From JAAXIE01 sp965263155 (lineage in GTDB: Bacteria > Chloroflexota > Dehalococcoidia > Lucifugimonadales > JAAXIE01), in contig OZ253586.1 of NCBI GenBank assembly GCA_965263155.1, positions 1,736,001 through 1,800,000 of the forward strand: a stretch of 64,000 nt of DNA, in the 5' to 3' direction. Both the position numbers and the translations under genes were made by a program. Below the pieces are notes generated by a model. That model was not told the origin of the DNA. It saw only the letters and a program-made list of their open reading frames with translations, and searched no databases. This document shows positions 9,287-18,653 of this stretch, one piece after another. How positions within the stretch are numbered: the first letter of the stretch is position 1; each line of letters opens with the position of its first letter.

Positions 9287-9751
9287 CTATATCCCGCGCT
9301 CCAGGAAGCGCCGGTAGGCTTCCTCGTGAGCTTCCTTGCACCAGCCTCCTGCCCCCTTCCCACGAGGGTTGGGACACTGGAAACTGGGCGTCTCGGCGGT
9401 CTCCGGGGGCATGAACTCGAAGGGGCAACGGGCAGGGTCCTCCGGGACCGTTCCCACCTCGTCGGGGTCATAGCTCCAGCGACCGAACATCTTGACTTCC
9501 TCCCCACCTTCGGTAGGGACGTTCTTGCGAGGGGCGGCTGGCGGTTGGTCCGTAGGGTTGCCGTGGTCCACGTCGTCGTCGGGCTGGCCTCCTAGTGGCG
9601 GGTAGCGGCTGTCGACCTCGCGGATGCCTGCCACCAACTCGTCAAACTGCTCCTGCGAGGGCTGGAGCGCCGCCTCTGATACCATCATGGCAGCCCAGAG
9701 TGTGGACCCGTCAATGACCTTGATGTCGTCGTCTTCGGCCGGTGTGGTCAT
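9287..9751 (-). CDS. hypothetical protein with C-terminal Cys motif
   Basis: Starts at ATG 9751 with GGGAGGCGAAGGA just upstream and encodes 154 residues. The N-terminal half is acidic (AEDDDIKVIDGSTLWAAMMV, then helices). The middle is a Pro-rich linker. The C-terminal 50 residues contain three cysteines in RCPFEFMPPE, FQCPNPRGK and GGWCKEAHEEAYRRFLER, possibly a partial zinc-binding unit. No family recognised. It sits 113 bases upstream of the TIR-like gene in the same orientation and could be cotranscribed. Confidence 0.55.
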   Translation of the reverse strand: MTTPAEDDDIKVIDGSTLWAAMMVSEAALQPSQEQFDELVAGIREVDSRYPPLGGQPDDDVDHGNPTDQPPAAPRKNVPTEGGEEVKMFGRWSYDPDEVGTVPEDPARCPFEFMPPETAETPSFQCPNPRGKGAGGWCKEAHEEAYRRFLERGI

Positions 9752-10422
9752 TCCTTCGCCTCCCTGCACCCCTAGAACGGGGGTCAACTAGCCGGTATTT
9801 TAGCAGGCTTGCCCGGCTGGGCGATTTCGGGACCGGTGCTTGTTGGCCAGCGCACGGGGAGGGCTGCGGGGCAGAGGCCGCGCGGGCTGGCAACCCCTTG
9901 AGGGCATCCATCGCCCATACGATTGCCACTTGCCAAGGTAGTCCTTGAATTCGAGTCGGCCCCCAGGCCTCGCTAAGCCTGACTACTGAGACGCGAAGCA
10001 TCCGCAGCCCTTCGATGCCAGCCACTACTAGACGCTGGGCTTCCCGGCGGTTACAGCCGCCTCTGTTCAGCCGGCAGGGACACCGCACCAAACGTCGCGC
10101 ATGGGCCAATAGGCATAAGGTAGGGTCAATAAGGAAGGTTTGGTCACGAATGCGTGAATGTGACCACAAACTGGCTTTGATTGCACCAGTCCGGCCCGTT
10201 TGTTAGTTCGAGTCCTCCACGGTGGGCCTGACTTGACGGTAGGCAGTACTGTTTTTGAATTGGTGATGGACTTTTAGGTCGTTACAGATGAGGAGTTCGA
10301 AACCGGTCAGGTGGAGGAGTTGAAACTGGCGGAGAGGCGACCCGAGGGTCCTCTGCTGTCTTCCGCCCCATTGGGACGCGCGGGGTTGCCAATCTGACTA
10401 GCAACCGGCAGGGGTGGGAGGT
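9752..10422. other. gap of 670 bases with repeat copy B
   Basis: No gene is supported. The only structured element is repeat copy B at 10206-10277. Open frames across 9711-10206 have no recognisable features. Confidence 0.45.
10206..10277 (+). repeat. repeat family 'FEMWMG', copy B
   Basis: From 10221 it reads GGPDLTVGSTVFELVMDF then TAG. It is nearly identical to copy A over GGTGGGCCTGACTTGACGG and diverges toward the stop. The preceding bases GTTCGAGTCCTCCAC resemble a tRNA T-arm, but no tRNA can be folded around them. Confidence 0.7.
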
Positions 10423-11455
10423 CTAATCGGCGGCCGGCGGCGCGGCCAAATGTTGCCGGACGCAATCTGCAAGACGGCGGGCTTGGCCTTTGACGCCAGC
10501 CTTGTTCTCGTGGTCGAAGTAGAAACTGTAGGGTTCGATTGTACTGCCTTCGAACTTGACGCCAGAGGTGATCATCCCATCGTTTTATTCAACGTCATCG
10601 ATGCGGTCGTAGGGCAGTTCTATCTCCTAGAGCCGAGCGCACCACTCCGCAATAGGAGAACACGGCGGTCTGTAGCGACTGCGATACCCTCGTGGCCTGT
10701 CCTGTTCCTCCCAGGGCCACCCATCGGGTCGAATCGGAAATCGTTGGGCAAACCCCAGCGGCCTCCCAGCCAGTACTCAATGTTCTCGTCGTCATCAAGG
10801 ATCTCGTGGAGCTTCTTGCGTTCGCCCTCGTACTTCTTGAGATTGGCGCCCGAGACATTGGTGAGAAGGCGGCTAAGAAGTCCGGGATTCATTCGGCCAG
10901 CCATTGCGGAACGGTCCTGCCACTGGGCGTCAATGCGTTCAGTTTTGCTCATTCCGAAGACTTGACCGCCGGAGGGGGGAGCGACAGTTGAGCGAGGCGC
11001 GGTCTGGAGCTGTTGCACCAGTTGGGCGAAGCGGTGGCCCGCTTCGCCATGAATATCCCGGATTTGGAAAGGGTCGTCCTGCCCCATCCCGGCCCAATTA
11101 TGGATACCGTTGCCGGCCACGGTCACTACTCCGCTGGCGTGTTCCACTGCCGTGATGCTGGGCAATGGCATCTGAGTCACAAGTTTGTTGAGGCCCTTGT
11201 GGGCGACGAAGTGGACGCTGAGGTCGGTGACGACCGCGGCACCCTTGAGCCTTTGCTGCCGGATTATAAGTCCCGCGCCCTCGGCGAATGCCGACTCGGG
11301 GCCCCAAGTACAGCCCACCAGCCCCATGATGTTTTCATCTTGGTCGAGGTAGTCGTAAATCAGCTTGCGCTCAAGGTCGTGATTTTCCTGACCCACGAGC
11401 GCGCTTGCTGTCCCCACTAAGCATCAATACGGTCGCGCAGTTCTTTCGTCGCCAT
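10423..11455 (-). pseudogene. tandem PH-domain-like protein, broken
   Basis: A perfect AAGGAGG precedes ATG at 11455, but that frame (MATKELRDRIDA) stops after 12 codons. The adjacent frame continues as ALVGQENHDLERKLIYDYLD, then a domain with ITAVEHASGVVTVAGNGI and a second similar unit starting LHEILDDDENIEYWLGGRWG and reaching IAVATDRRVLLLRSG. Near 10625 the frame is lost again. The remaining PH-type strands (ELPYDRIDDVE, then GVKFEGSTIEPYSFYF) appear in the next frame with one in-frame TAA, ending at 10423. Two copies of a bacterial PH-like (YokE/bPH) domain are therefore present. The whole protein would be about 340 residues. Three lesions make it a pseudogene unless the sequence is in error. 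Confidence 0.65.
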
Positions 11456-11682
11456 GGTCTAACCTCCTTGCTGGGTGCTTCGCGCCCCCTGCAACGAAAA
11501 GCTGTCGCGGAACTCGAGCTTCAATCTACGACCTCACCGGCTCCAACCAGCCCTAGGGTTTGGCCCAGCGGCAGGTCTGCACCTCCCTAGGCAATCGCAT
11601 TTTAGCTGGAGCCGATCTTGAGCAGGTAGTCCCCAACATCGAGTCGGACCGGTGGTCCCGCGAATACCAAAGAGCGAGAGAG

Positions 11683-11925
11683 CTACTCGATTCGGCAACG
11701 TCTCTCCTGGAGTGAGACGGCACTTTTTATCTGCCCCGCGGGAGTCGACCCTGCCCTCTCAACTCGTAGAAGTGGGCTCGATAGCAGGCGTGCTTCCATT
11801 TGCCTCATACTAGGCGGCATACACTCGCTCAACTGGTTGTCTCTGAGATTCAGCTCTTCTAGGCTTAGCAAGGGTTGCCCAGCTCCGGGGTAGCCCTCCA
11901 CTCAACTGGTTGCCGGCTTGGCAGT
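11683..11925 (-). pseudogene. leucine-rich-repeat fragment
   Basis: On the minus strand AGNQLSG (near 11925) and LLSLEELNLRDNQLSECMPP (about 11815-11875) are two plant-type LRR units of the same style as the LSGEIPxELGSLSNL repeats at 18.7-20.8 kb. They lie in different frames, and the rest of the protein is missing. This is a leftover of a third LRR gene related to the intact pair. Confidence 0.6.
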
Positions 11926-11975
11926 CCGTACGCATGCTGACACCCTTGGAGTGCGTCGATGGCCTTCAGGCAGCG

Positions 11976-12257
11976 CTAGTCAGCGCCACAGGCTTCGTCG
12001 CGGGCCTCCTTCAGTTCTTCCATCGGGGCGGCCGAGCTCACGTAAACGTACATCTCCTTTGCGTCTTCAAGGTTACTCGCTGTGGGAAACATCATGAGCA
12101 TGCTTTCCTCGAAGTAGGAGTCTCTTTCCGCGAAGCAATCCCACGTCTGTCCGGCGATGTCTCCCTTGCTTCCTCCGCCTCCGCAGGCGGCCAACAGCAA
12201 CATGAACACCAGGACACACATAAGTGGGATGGCGTATCTGGGCAAGCATGAGTTCAC
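11976..12257 (-). CDS. small lipoprotein
   Basis: GTG at 12257 follows AAAGGAGG by about seven bases and gives a 93-residue product. A short N-region is followed by hydrophobic LMCVLVFMLLLAACGGGG with lipobox LAAC, so it is predicted to be lipid-anchored to the outer face of the cytoplasmic membrane. The mature part contains WDCFAERDSYFEESMLMMF and ends KEARDEACGAD, with two further cysteines that could pair. No family recognised. It lies 64 bases downstream of the large DUF2207-like membrane gene in the same direction, suggesting an operon. Confidence 0.75.
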   Translation of the reverse strand: MNSCLPRYAIPLMCVLVFMLLLAACGGGGSKGDIAGQTWDCFAERDSYFEESMLMMFPTASNLEDAKEMYVYVSSAAPMEELKEARDEACGAD

Positions 12258-12321
12258 AACTAACCTCCTTTGACAAGACAACCGCGTGTCGCTTCAAGCG
12301 AATCTCTATTGGTCTGTGTCA

Positions 12322-14085
12322 TCAGTGTCTGTCTTTGGCGTCGTCCGAGCTGCGGGCGGCAGCCTGGGCCTTGCCGACCTCCGTCACCATTCTTTCCGCC
12401 GACGCCCACTCTGCGCTGTGGCCGAAGTACACCGTCTCGCTTTCGCCGTCCACCGACGCCGCCGCACAGTGCATACTCTGTGTTCGAGCGCTCTTGTCCC
12501 CCAACCACTGCCCCACAAAGAATGCCAGGAACCCTATCCCGATAACCGCGCCGTGGATAGCCCACCTAATCGCCGAATTAGGCTCGAAGGGGCGACAGGT
12601 TCCCACCCAACCCATACCTCCTTCACATTCCTCCGTTACGATGCCAAACCAATTCAGGACGTGAAACAGAAGCTGTAACAGCAAGAAACCGGAAGCTGCA
12701 GTGAACAGCAGGCTCCCGCCTAACATGATCAAAATACCGGGCCCTTTCAGGAACCAGTTTGACCCTCCCGTTTTGACTGGCTGCCGGTCCACCTGAACCG
12801 ACGAAATCGCGCGGAGGTCAATGGTTCTGCCGGGGAGCACCAGGTTTCGCAGCGAAAGCAGGACCTCCCCGTCTTGATAGAGCGTCCGCTCCGGTTCGGG
12901 AGCATCCGCCCGGCTCGCGACTTGCCGAGTTTCGCCAGCAGTTTCTCGGTTCGCCGTCCCTTGAGCGTGCTCGGTGTAAACCGTCCGCTCTTGGAATCGT
13001 TCCGGCTCTGCCCTGTCGCGTCGCGCAGCAGCCGCTTCCGCCGCGTCTTCGGACCGTCCGGCCAAGCCCCACTCCGGTGCGGACATGAAGCCGTGATAGG
13101 CCACGTTCAGGTCGGGGGCTCGCAGGGAGGCTGCCTCACCGGAGGCGAACCATGGTGGAGCGGAGACCGAAGCGTCCAGCCAATGCTGAGCCACATCCAA
13201 AGCGACGGCATAGGCCAACATGGAATCGGGCCCATCCCACCCTTCCACAGGGTCAGGTCCGGTCAGAGATTCTTTCAAACCATGTAACTGGCCTATCTGA
13301 TATGCCCCCGCTTCCGTTGGCGCCAGCATACCCGTGTGCATAGGCGTCGCAATCATCCAATATATGCAGCCGATGGCCGCGCCGACGAGGGAGTTCGCCC
13401 ACCATTGGGGCAGCCATAAAGCCAGCCAAAGCCCGCTGCCAACGCCCATCAAGGCCCCGGCCAATGTCGCCAGTCCTAATCCATCCGCGAAACGCTCCCG
13501 CCTTACCCGTATCGGGTTGTCATGGAAGAGGCCTCTGCCCTGGAGGTGCTCCCCCAACTGGTCGCCGATGGCATCCTTGTGCTCCCCTATCCCGTCACGC
13601 AGTGCTTGAACCGTTGCGGGGCGTGATGGCAAGCTGTCGCATATCAACTGTTCCCACTCAAACTGCATGGGGCCCTGCTGCGACGGCCAGTATAGGAAGC
13701 CGCTCCTCGTTCCAACGCACTGGAATTGCAACGCGCCACGCTGGCACATCTCGGTTATTGCGGCCAGCAGAGTTCGGTCGCTGACCTCCCGGTCTTCAAG
13801 CACCGATACCGCTGCCGCCGGCAGCCCAGTGCGCTGCCGGGTTCCCAACTCCAACGGGTCCCGATACTTGGTCGCGTGCCAGGGCCGGTAACTCAGCCAA
13901 AGCCCCAGCACGAGCAGCAGCGCAACGCCGACGCCAATCGTGCGGAAACCCCACACCGTGAGCTGCTTCCAATCCATATCCCGGTAATCGGGAAAGCCAC
14001 TCTGGGCGATGGCTCCACCAGGGTCCAGCGCCAACAACAGCCCAATGACAGCAAGGGCCGCCAGCGTTGCCAGAATACTCACCAT
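12322..14085 (-). CDS. DUF2207-like membrane protein with DUF6232-like tail
   Basis: ATG at 14085 follows GGAGGAGG and gives 587 residues. An N-terminal hydrophobic segment (VSILATLAALAVIGLLLAL) and a second helix (IGVGVALLLVLGLWLSYRPW) precede a cytoplasmic winged-helix-like region (VSDRTLLAAITEMCQRGALQ) and a further helix pair (ATLAGALMGVGSGLWLALWL), the arrangement of DUF2207 (YciQ-like) proteins. After a charged linker comes EVLLSLRNLVLPGRTIDLRA and, near the end, SETVYFGHSAEWASAERMV, which resemble DUF6232. A hydrophobic hairpin lies between. Function unknown, presumably an envelope protein. It heads a minus-strand series with the small lipoprotein and the PH-like gene. Confidence 0.7.
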   Translation of the reverse strand: MVSILATLAALAVIGLLLALDPGGAIAQSGFPDYRDMDWKQLTVWGFRTIGVGVALLLVLGLWLSYRPWHATKYRDPLELGTRQRTGLPAAAVSVLEDREVSDRTLLAAITEMCQRGALQFQCVGTRSGFLYWPSQQGPMQFEWEQLICDSLPSRPATVQALRDGIGEHKDAIGDQLGEHLQGRGLFHDNPIRVRRERFADGLGLATLAGALMGVGSGLWLALWLPQWWANSLVGAAIGCIYWMIATPMHTGMLAPTEAGAYQIGQLHGLKESLTGPDPVEGWDGPDSMLAYAVALDVAQHWLDASVSAPPWFASGEAASLRAPDLNVAYHGFMSAPEWGLAGRSEDAAEAAAARRDRAEPERFQERTVYTEHAQGTANRETAGETRQVASRADAPEPERTLYQDGEVLLSLRNLVLPGRTIDLRAISSVQVDRQPVKTGGSNWFLKGPGILIMLGGSLLFTAASGFLLLQLLFHVLNWFGIVTEECEGGMGWVGTCRPFEPNSAIRWAIHGAVIGIGFLAFFVGQWLGDKSARTQSMHCAAASVDGESETVYFGHSAEWASAERMVTEVGKAQAAARSSDDAKDRH

Positions 14086-14222
14086 AGGTCCTCCTCCATC
14101 CCAGGGATGTACCACTTGCGCTCAATAGTGCGGGGAAGCCCTCTGCTCTACAAGGCCAACTTGAACCTCAAGGTACGATGCAGACATTCCAAGCACATCA
14201 CCGATTCAATCTCCCTTGGCTC

Positions 14223-14411
14223 TCACTCCGTCCACCTGCGATACTCCGCGGGACACGCGGCCTGAACGGTCTCCAGCGAGGACCCTTCATGCAGACCACG
14301 GCTCTCCACGCAGCGCAGCAGTTTCTCGTAGGGGTCGCTACCACCACCACAACCGACCAAGATATCCACGACCACTACACAGGCGCACAGCAACCCGCAA
14401 ATCCTCTTTAA
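14223..14411 (-). CDS. small lipoprotein-like protein, start uncertain
   Basis: The frame encodes KRICGLLCACVVVVDILVGC then GGGSDPYEKLLRCVESRGL: positive N-region, hydrophobic core and lipobox LVGC. The natural start would be a TTA at 14411, which overlaps the TAA stop of the Cys-rich gene and sits six bases after GGAGG. TTA is not a normal initiator, so the start codon may have mutated. An upstream start at 14489 lacks a proper ribosome site. About 62 residues. No family recognised. Confidence 0.4.
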   Translation of the reverse strand, partial: LKRICGLLCACVVVVDILVGCGGGSDPYEKLLRCVESRGLHEGSSLETVQAACPAEYRRWTE

Positions 14412-14668
14412 TGCTGTCCTCCATCCTGATTTAGTCTCGGCGCGGGGGGGCCGTGGTCTGTATGTATGTCCGCACTCTCCCTCGAACACTCCCGCTCGCG
14501 GATGTCGATGCAGGTTTGGCAGACCGACTTAGGTTGGTCGTCACAGTAGCAGCGGTCAATCGTGTCCAAGTGAAAGCAGTCCTCGAACAGATGCTTGTAT
14601 ATGTTTTTCCTGTGTGTGGACTTGTGATAATGGCCTTGTTGGACAGGAATGTCTCCTGAACTGCTCAT
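14408..14668 (-). CDS. hypothetical Cys/His-rich small protein
   Basis: ATG at 14668 follows ATGGAGGCATT and gives 86 residues. The centre holds CFHLDTIDRCYCDDQPKSVC and then QTCIDIRERECSRE: six cysteines and several histidines with CxC and CxxC spacing, consistent with a small metal-binding domain. The tail is low-complexity. It sits between the gene at 14.7-15.0 kb and the lipoprotein-like frame, all on the minus strand. No family recognised. Confidence 0.45.
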   Translation of the reverse strand: MSSSGDIPVQQGHYHKSTHRKNIYKHLFEDCFHLDTIDRCYCDDQPKSVCQTCIDIRERECSRESADIHTDHGPPAPRLNQDGGQH

Positions 14669-14690
14669 AATGCCTCCATCTTGGAATGCA

Positions 14691-14975
14691 CTAGGGAGCC
14701 GGGAGAGGCGTGGCAGGTTTCTCGCTGGCCACACCGCTGGGAGGCGAGTTAGGTGAGGCCGAAGCGCAACCCCTCCGAGTGACTCTCACGCTGTTCTGGC
14801 TCAGCGGGACCAGCCTGCCGTCAATGTCGACGACCACCCCAAAGTCCAGCTTCTTGACTACCCCATACTTGCCCCTGTTCTCCGGGTTCATGGCGTTGTC
14901 GTTTACTTGGACCTCGTCGTCCTTTAGCGCGAGGCCATGGAATACCTCAAGGATTCTGCGGTCTCTCTCGGTCAT
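14691..14975 (-). CDS. hypothetical protein, KOW-like beta segment
   Basis: Reads MTERDRRILEVFHGLALKDD, then VQVNDNAMNPENRGKYGVVK and LDFGVVVDIDGRLVPLSQNS, with a Pro/Ser-rich tail. The middle resembles a small beta-barrel with a 'GKYGVVKKL..GVVVDIDG' strand pair as in KOW/SH3-like folds, which is inference. The start could be ATG 14975 or an upstream ATG at 15029. Neither has a strong ribosome site. About 94 residues. Confidence 0.45.
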   Translation of the reverse strand: MTERDRRILEVFHGLALKDDEVQVNDNAMNPENRGKYGVVKKLDFGVVVDIDGRLVPLSQNSVRVTRRGCASASPNSPPSGVASEKPATPLPAP

Positions 14976-15009
14976 CAATCTCTGCCTACGAACGATTTGC
15001 TGATTTCTA

Positions 15010-15355
15010 CCTAGGCGCTCTGCATCCATTCACACACGGCGCATAGCTTCCTATCGCCTGTACCGTTGGCCCGATTCTTCGCTAGCAGTTGAATGGTCAA
15101 GGGACAATCGTTGTATATGTGGTACGCCGCCGAGGGTGTAACCTTGGTGGGGTAAGGGCCTACTCGTTCCGGTATGACCTACCTCCTGGTAGTATTGGGC
15201 TATGGCCCCTGTCCATACTTGGCCGACCCAGAAGGTCCTCCTTCGCTCGTCGCCTTTATCGGCTCCCCCGGGCGACGCGAGGTCTTCGACCGGACGGAGG
15301 ATGAGTGTGGGGCTGGTGCCACCGATGGCCCTCGCCGCGATGACTCCCCAGTCCG
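15010..15355. other. intergenic, no supported gene
   Basis: About 345 bases between the hypothetical gene and the DUF805 gene. Open frames exist but nothing recognisable. Confidence 0.4.
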
Positions 15356-15793
15356 CTATGCCCGTGGCGGACCGTAGCGGTTGGTGCCGGTATCGCTTGG
15401 CTGAACCAAAAAGTACAGCACCACCAAGCCGACGATTAGCTGTATTAACGCTCCCACATAGCTCGCCAGGAGGGCCAGCACCCAAGCCCCGGAAAACAGG
15501 GCACTGAAGGCTATAAGGGTGAACAAGACGGTCACGACGAGGAAGGGCACTATCCACATTCCAGGCCGTCCAGAATCATGCAGTCGTCGCACTGTCGCGG
15601 ATAGGGTGAGCACAGTCGCGGCCAGCCCGGTGAACGCTCCCACGAAGGGGATAAACGATGCGAACACCATGGACAGGATGATGCTAGGGACGGCAATCGC
15701 TGCCCAGAACCACCAGAACTCCGACCGAGTTGCCCGGCCTTCAAAGTCAGTCAGGTTCTCAAAACCGGATTGGACTGCTTCCTTTAATTCCAT
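15356..15793 (-). CDS. DUF805 family membrane protein
   Basis: ATG at 15793 lies downstream of TAGGAGG (spacing about 11). The 145-residue product begins with a short soluble part and the family signature FEGRATRSEFWWFWA, followed by a hydrophobic segment (VPSIILSMVFASFIPFVG), the conserved RRLHDSGRPGMWIV loop, and two more membrane segments. DUF805 (YhaH-like) proteins are small polytopic inner-membrane proteins of unknown function, and length and motif order match. It ends YFLVQPSDTGTNRYGPP, also typical of the family. Confidence 0.9.
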   Translation of the reverse strand: MELKEAVQSGFENLTDFEGRATRSEFWWFWAAIAVPSIILSMVFASFIPFVGAFTGLAATVLTLSATVRRLHDSGRPGMWIVPFLVVTVLFTLIAFSALFSGAWVLALLASYVGALIQLIVGLVVLYFLVQPSDTGTNRYGPPRA

Positions 15794-15898
15794 AAAGTCT
15801 GGTAGCCTCCTATTGCAAACTTGCCTCGCTTCCGTCGCCGCCCATCGAGGGGATTCCACTGGCCTGATGGGTACTCGACAAAGTACCAGGCTTCGGGA

Positions 15899-16135
15899 TC
15901 AATCTTTTGGCACGATGCTAACACCTCCGGTTTCGTGTGTGAGGAGACTGTCGCCAGGGAGAGGGATCAGATGGGGCTGTGGAGTTATCTCGGCAGGAAA
16001 GTCGGGGGGGACTGGTGTTCTAGGAATGCGGCGAGTGACGCAGGTCCTAACGGCGGCTGATAGCGCCGCTGCGCCAGCGACGAACGTTCCGATATGTAGC
16101 CTGTCAAACGCCAAGCGAATCTCTCCAAACTTCAT
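15899..16135 (-). CDS. hypothetical small protein
   Basis: A 78-residue frame, MKFGEIRLAFDRLHIGTFVA followed by GAAALSAAVRTCVTRRIPRT. It has one weakly hydrophobic helix that could be a membrane anchor or signal. No clear ribosome site precedes the ATG at 16135. No family recognised. Confidence 0.3.
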   Translation of the reverse strand: MKFGEIRLAFDRLHIGTFVAGAAALSAAVRTCVTRRIPRTPVPPDFPAEITPQPHLIPLPGDSLLTHETGGVSIVPKD

Positions 16136-16217
16136 TGGCTAAGACCGCCACATTTTAAACCCTGCGCCATATGAACGGTATAAGTATCAATCTTTGTACA
16201 ATTTTGCTCCCGGAGGT

Positions 16218-16396
16218 ATATGGGGGCGGTCGATTACGTGGTCAAGCCCTTCTCGCCGAGGGAGCTTGCGGCGAGGATCAGGGCGGCGCTGTGCAGGCGG
16301 GCCGGGCCGGCATCCGGCCGAGCCGTCCGAACCCTACTCGCTGGGAGACCTGACCATCGACTACCCCGGACGCCGAGTGGCGGTGGCAGGGCGTCC
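16218..16396 (+). pseudogene. OmpR-type response regulator, internal fragment
   Basis: MGAVDYVVKPFSPRELAARI and RAALCRR form the end of a receiver domain, with the conserved Lys-Pro (KPF) of the phosphorylation site region. After a frame change, YSLGDLTIDYPGRRVAVAGR and PVH form the first beta strands of the winged-helix output domain. At about 16396 the sequence switches directly to the helicase. The N-terminal receiver with its Asp is missing. The next expected part of such a protein (TEYELL...) appears alone at 34690. This is a chimeric junction, not a functional gene. Confidence 0.75.
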
Positions 16397-18214
16397 GGTG
16401 CACCGCCCAGATCGTGGACAAGGACGGCGTTCCCCTCACGGACGAGGACCTGAACCGCCGCAAGCACACCTGCGCCGGCTGCGGCTCTCCCCTCTGGCAG
16501 GCCGACAAGTCCGGCCCCGCCCGCTACCCTTTGGCCGACTACGTGAAGCACCACATGAAGGGGTTCTTCGACCTGCTGGTCGGGGACGAGGTGCACGAGT
16601 ACAAGGGGCGCGGAAGCGCCCAGGGCATCCCCGCCGGAGTCCTCGCCGATGTCTGTGGCAAGTCCCTCAGCCTGTCGGGGACTCTGATGGGCGGCTATTC
16701 GAGCACGCTCTTTCACCTGCTCTACCGGTTCAGCCCGGAGATCAGGACGGACTTCGGACGCTCCGACGAGCACCGCTGGATACAGCGGTACGGCTTCGAA
16801 GAGCACACCGTCGGCAAGCCGGACGACGACTCGGTGGAGGACGGGAGGTTCAGCAGGCGGCGCAAGTACCGCAAGGTGGTCAGGGAGCGGCCGGGCCTCG
16901 TTCCCTCCGCCCTGTTCCACATAATCGGGAACACCGTCTTCCTGCGCCTCGCGGACGTGGCCTCCGGGCTGCCCCCATACGAGGAGCAGGTGATGCTGTC
17001 CAGCATGGACTCGGAGGAGGACGCGACGGGCTACTCCCAGCGCAGCGCCTACAACACCGTGTACGAGGAGCTGCGGCTGAAGCTGGCTGAGGCTCTCAAG
17101 GCTGGCTCGAAGCGGCTGCTGGCGACCTACCTGCAAACCCTGTTGGCCTACCCTGACGGCTGCACAAGGGGGGAGACGGTCTTCGACCCCCGGAGCGGGG
17201 ACGTGATCGTGCAGGTGCCGCCCCTCTCCGAGGAGCGGCTCTACCCCAAGGAGAAGGCCCTCATCGACATGGTGGCGGCGGAGCGGATGGAGGGCCGCAG
17301 GGTGCTGGTCTACGCCACGCACACGGGGACGCGGGACATCACCGGGCGGATGGACGACATGCTCACACGGCACGGGTTCCGCGTGGCGGTGATGAAGGCC
17401 GACGCCGTTGCCCCGGAAAGGCGGGAGGCGTGGGTGGCGGACAGGGTGAAGGAGGGAATCGACGTGATGATATGCCACCCGCGCTTGGTGCAGACGGGGT
17501 TGGACTTGATCGACTTCCCAACGCTGATCTGGTACGAAACTGATTACAGCGTCTACGTAATGCGGCAGGCGTCGCGGCGGTCGTGGCGCATCGGGCAGAC
17601 CCGCCCGGTCAAGGTGGTGTTCATGAGCTACAAGAACACCCTCCAGGCCGACGCCTTGAAGCTGGTGGCGAAGAAGCCTGCAAAGCTCCCTCGCCGTGGA
17701 GGGCGAGCTGCCGGAGGACGGGCTGGCCGCCTACGGCGACGACGGCGACGATCTGATGATGGCGCTGGCCCGGAAGATCGTCAGCGGGGACGAGGAGGAG
17801 GACGAGACGGTGGAGGCGGTCTTCGCACAGGCCAGGGACGCCGAGGCCGCTTCGGAAGAGTTCCTGGTGGACGACGGCTGGAGGGTCGTCGAAGTCGAGC
17901 CGGAGGCCGTCGAGGTCAACGGGGACGGCCACCACGCAGACGGCATCGGGCCGACGGTCGAGCTCGTCCTGGACACCGGCCACCACGCCAACGGCAACGG
18001 ACAAGCAGCCGTCGAGGTCAACGGGAACGGCCACAGCGACGAGGTCCCGGAGCCGCAGCAGTCGCTGTTCTCCTGGGCGGAGTTCATGGCCGAGGAGCCG
18101 GTCAAGCCGAAGGGCCGGGGCCGCAAGCCTCAGCCCGCAGCCGCGTCCCTGTTCGAGTGGGCGCTGACCGTGGAACAGGAGCGGGAGGAGGAGTTGGTCG
18201 GCGCGGGGCGCTAG
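16396..18214 (+). pseudogene. SNF2-like helicase, 5'-truncated and frameshifted
   Basis: Open from the regulator junction; the first Met is at 16414. Motif II is in LVGDEVHEYKG (DEVH). After an insert come the second RecA-like domain with RVLVYATHTGTRDITGRM and the motif V/VI region VQTGLDLIDFPTLIWYETD then RQASRRSWRIGQTRPV (R-x-R-IGQ, typical of SNF2). At about 17672 one extra C in AAGCCTGC shifts the frame. Restoring it continues KKLQSSLAVEGELPEDGLAA and runs to the TAG at 18214 through an acidic tail with SLFSWAEFM-type motifs. Motif I is lost with the 5' end. Such helicases occur on integrative and conjugative elements. A second remnant lies at 21.05-21.31 kb. Confidence 0.8.
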
Positions 18215-18227
18215 GCCTCAACACACA

Positions 18228-18291
18228 GGGGGAGGTCGTCGCTACCTCAGCGATGGCCTCCCCCTGCGCAACCATGTATGGGGGCTTTTTT
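18228..18291 (+). terminator. intrinsic terminator with alternative hairpins
   Basis: Fourteen bases after the helicase stop. GGGGGAGG (18228-18235) can pair with CCTCCCCC (18257-18264), with an inner CGCT/AGCG stem. Alternatively CCCCC (18260-18264) can pair with GGGGG (18280-18284), directly followed by T6 (18286-18291). The second hairpin plus T-run is a standard intrinsic terminator. The two pairings are mutually exclusive. Confidence 0.65.
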
Positions 18292-18653
18292 GCGTTTCAG
18301 CCCGCTCGGTTGATGTGTGCGGCCCTTTTCTTTTGCCCATTTTCCGGTGGGGCATTGATTCCTCTTCTTCGCCCCCTTCTGCGTCAGATGGTCCATCTGG
18401 GGAAGCGGCAGGCATGGAAGCCAATAAGAGGAGACTCACTCTGGACTTGGCCTCCACCTTCAACGTTGGCTGAAGGTCTGGTGGTCAAGGGCGTCAGCAT
18501 GCGCCGGAGCGGTCAAACCGCCGTCAACCGGGAGGCCGACGAAGGGAAAGGCTGATACCCCTGTTTCTCGGCGGCACCATGCGCCATAGCCAACACGCAC
18601 TGGGAGCGCCTTCCGGCGATATGCCGTCCGTCCCCGGCTGAGGGCGCGTGGCT

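Noticed and set aside
10200..10225. tRNA T-arm-like GTTCGAGTCCTCC (also near 21447)
   Set aside because: No D-arm, anticodon stem or acceptor complement could be found around either string.
16234..17478. 414-codon open frame on the minus strand
   Set aside because: Antisense shadow of the helicase; the plus strand has DEVH and RIGQ motifs.
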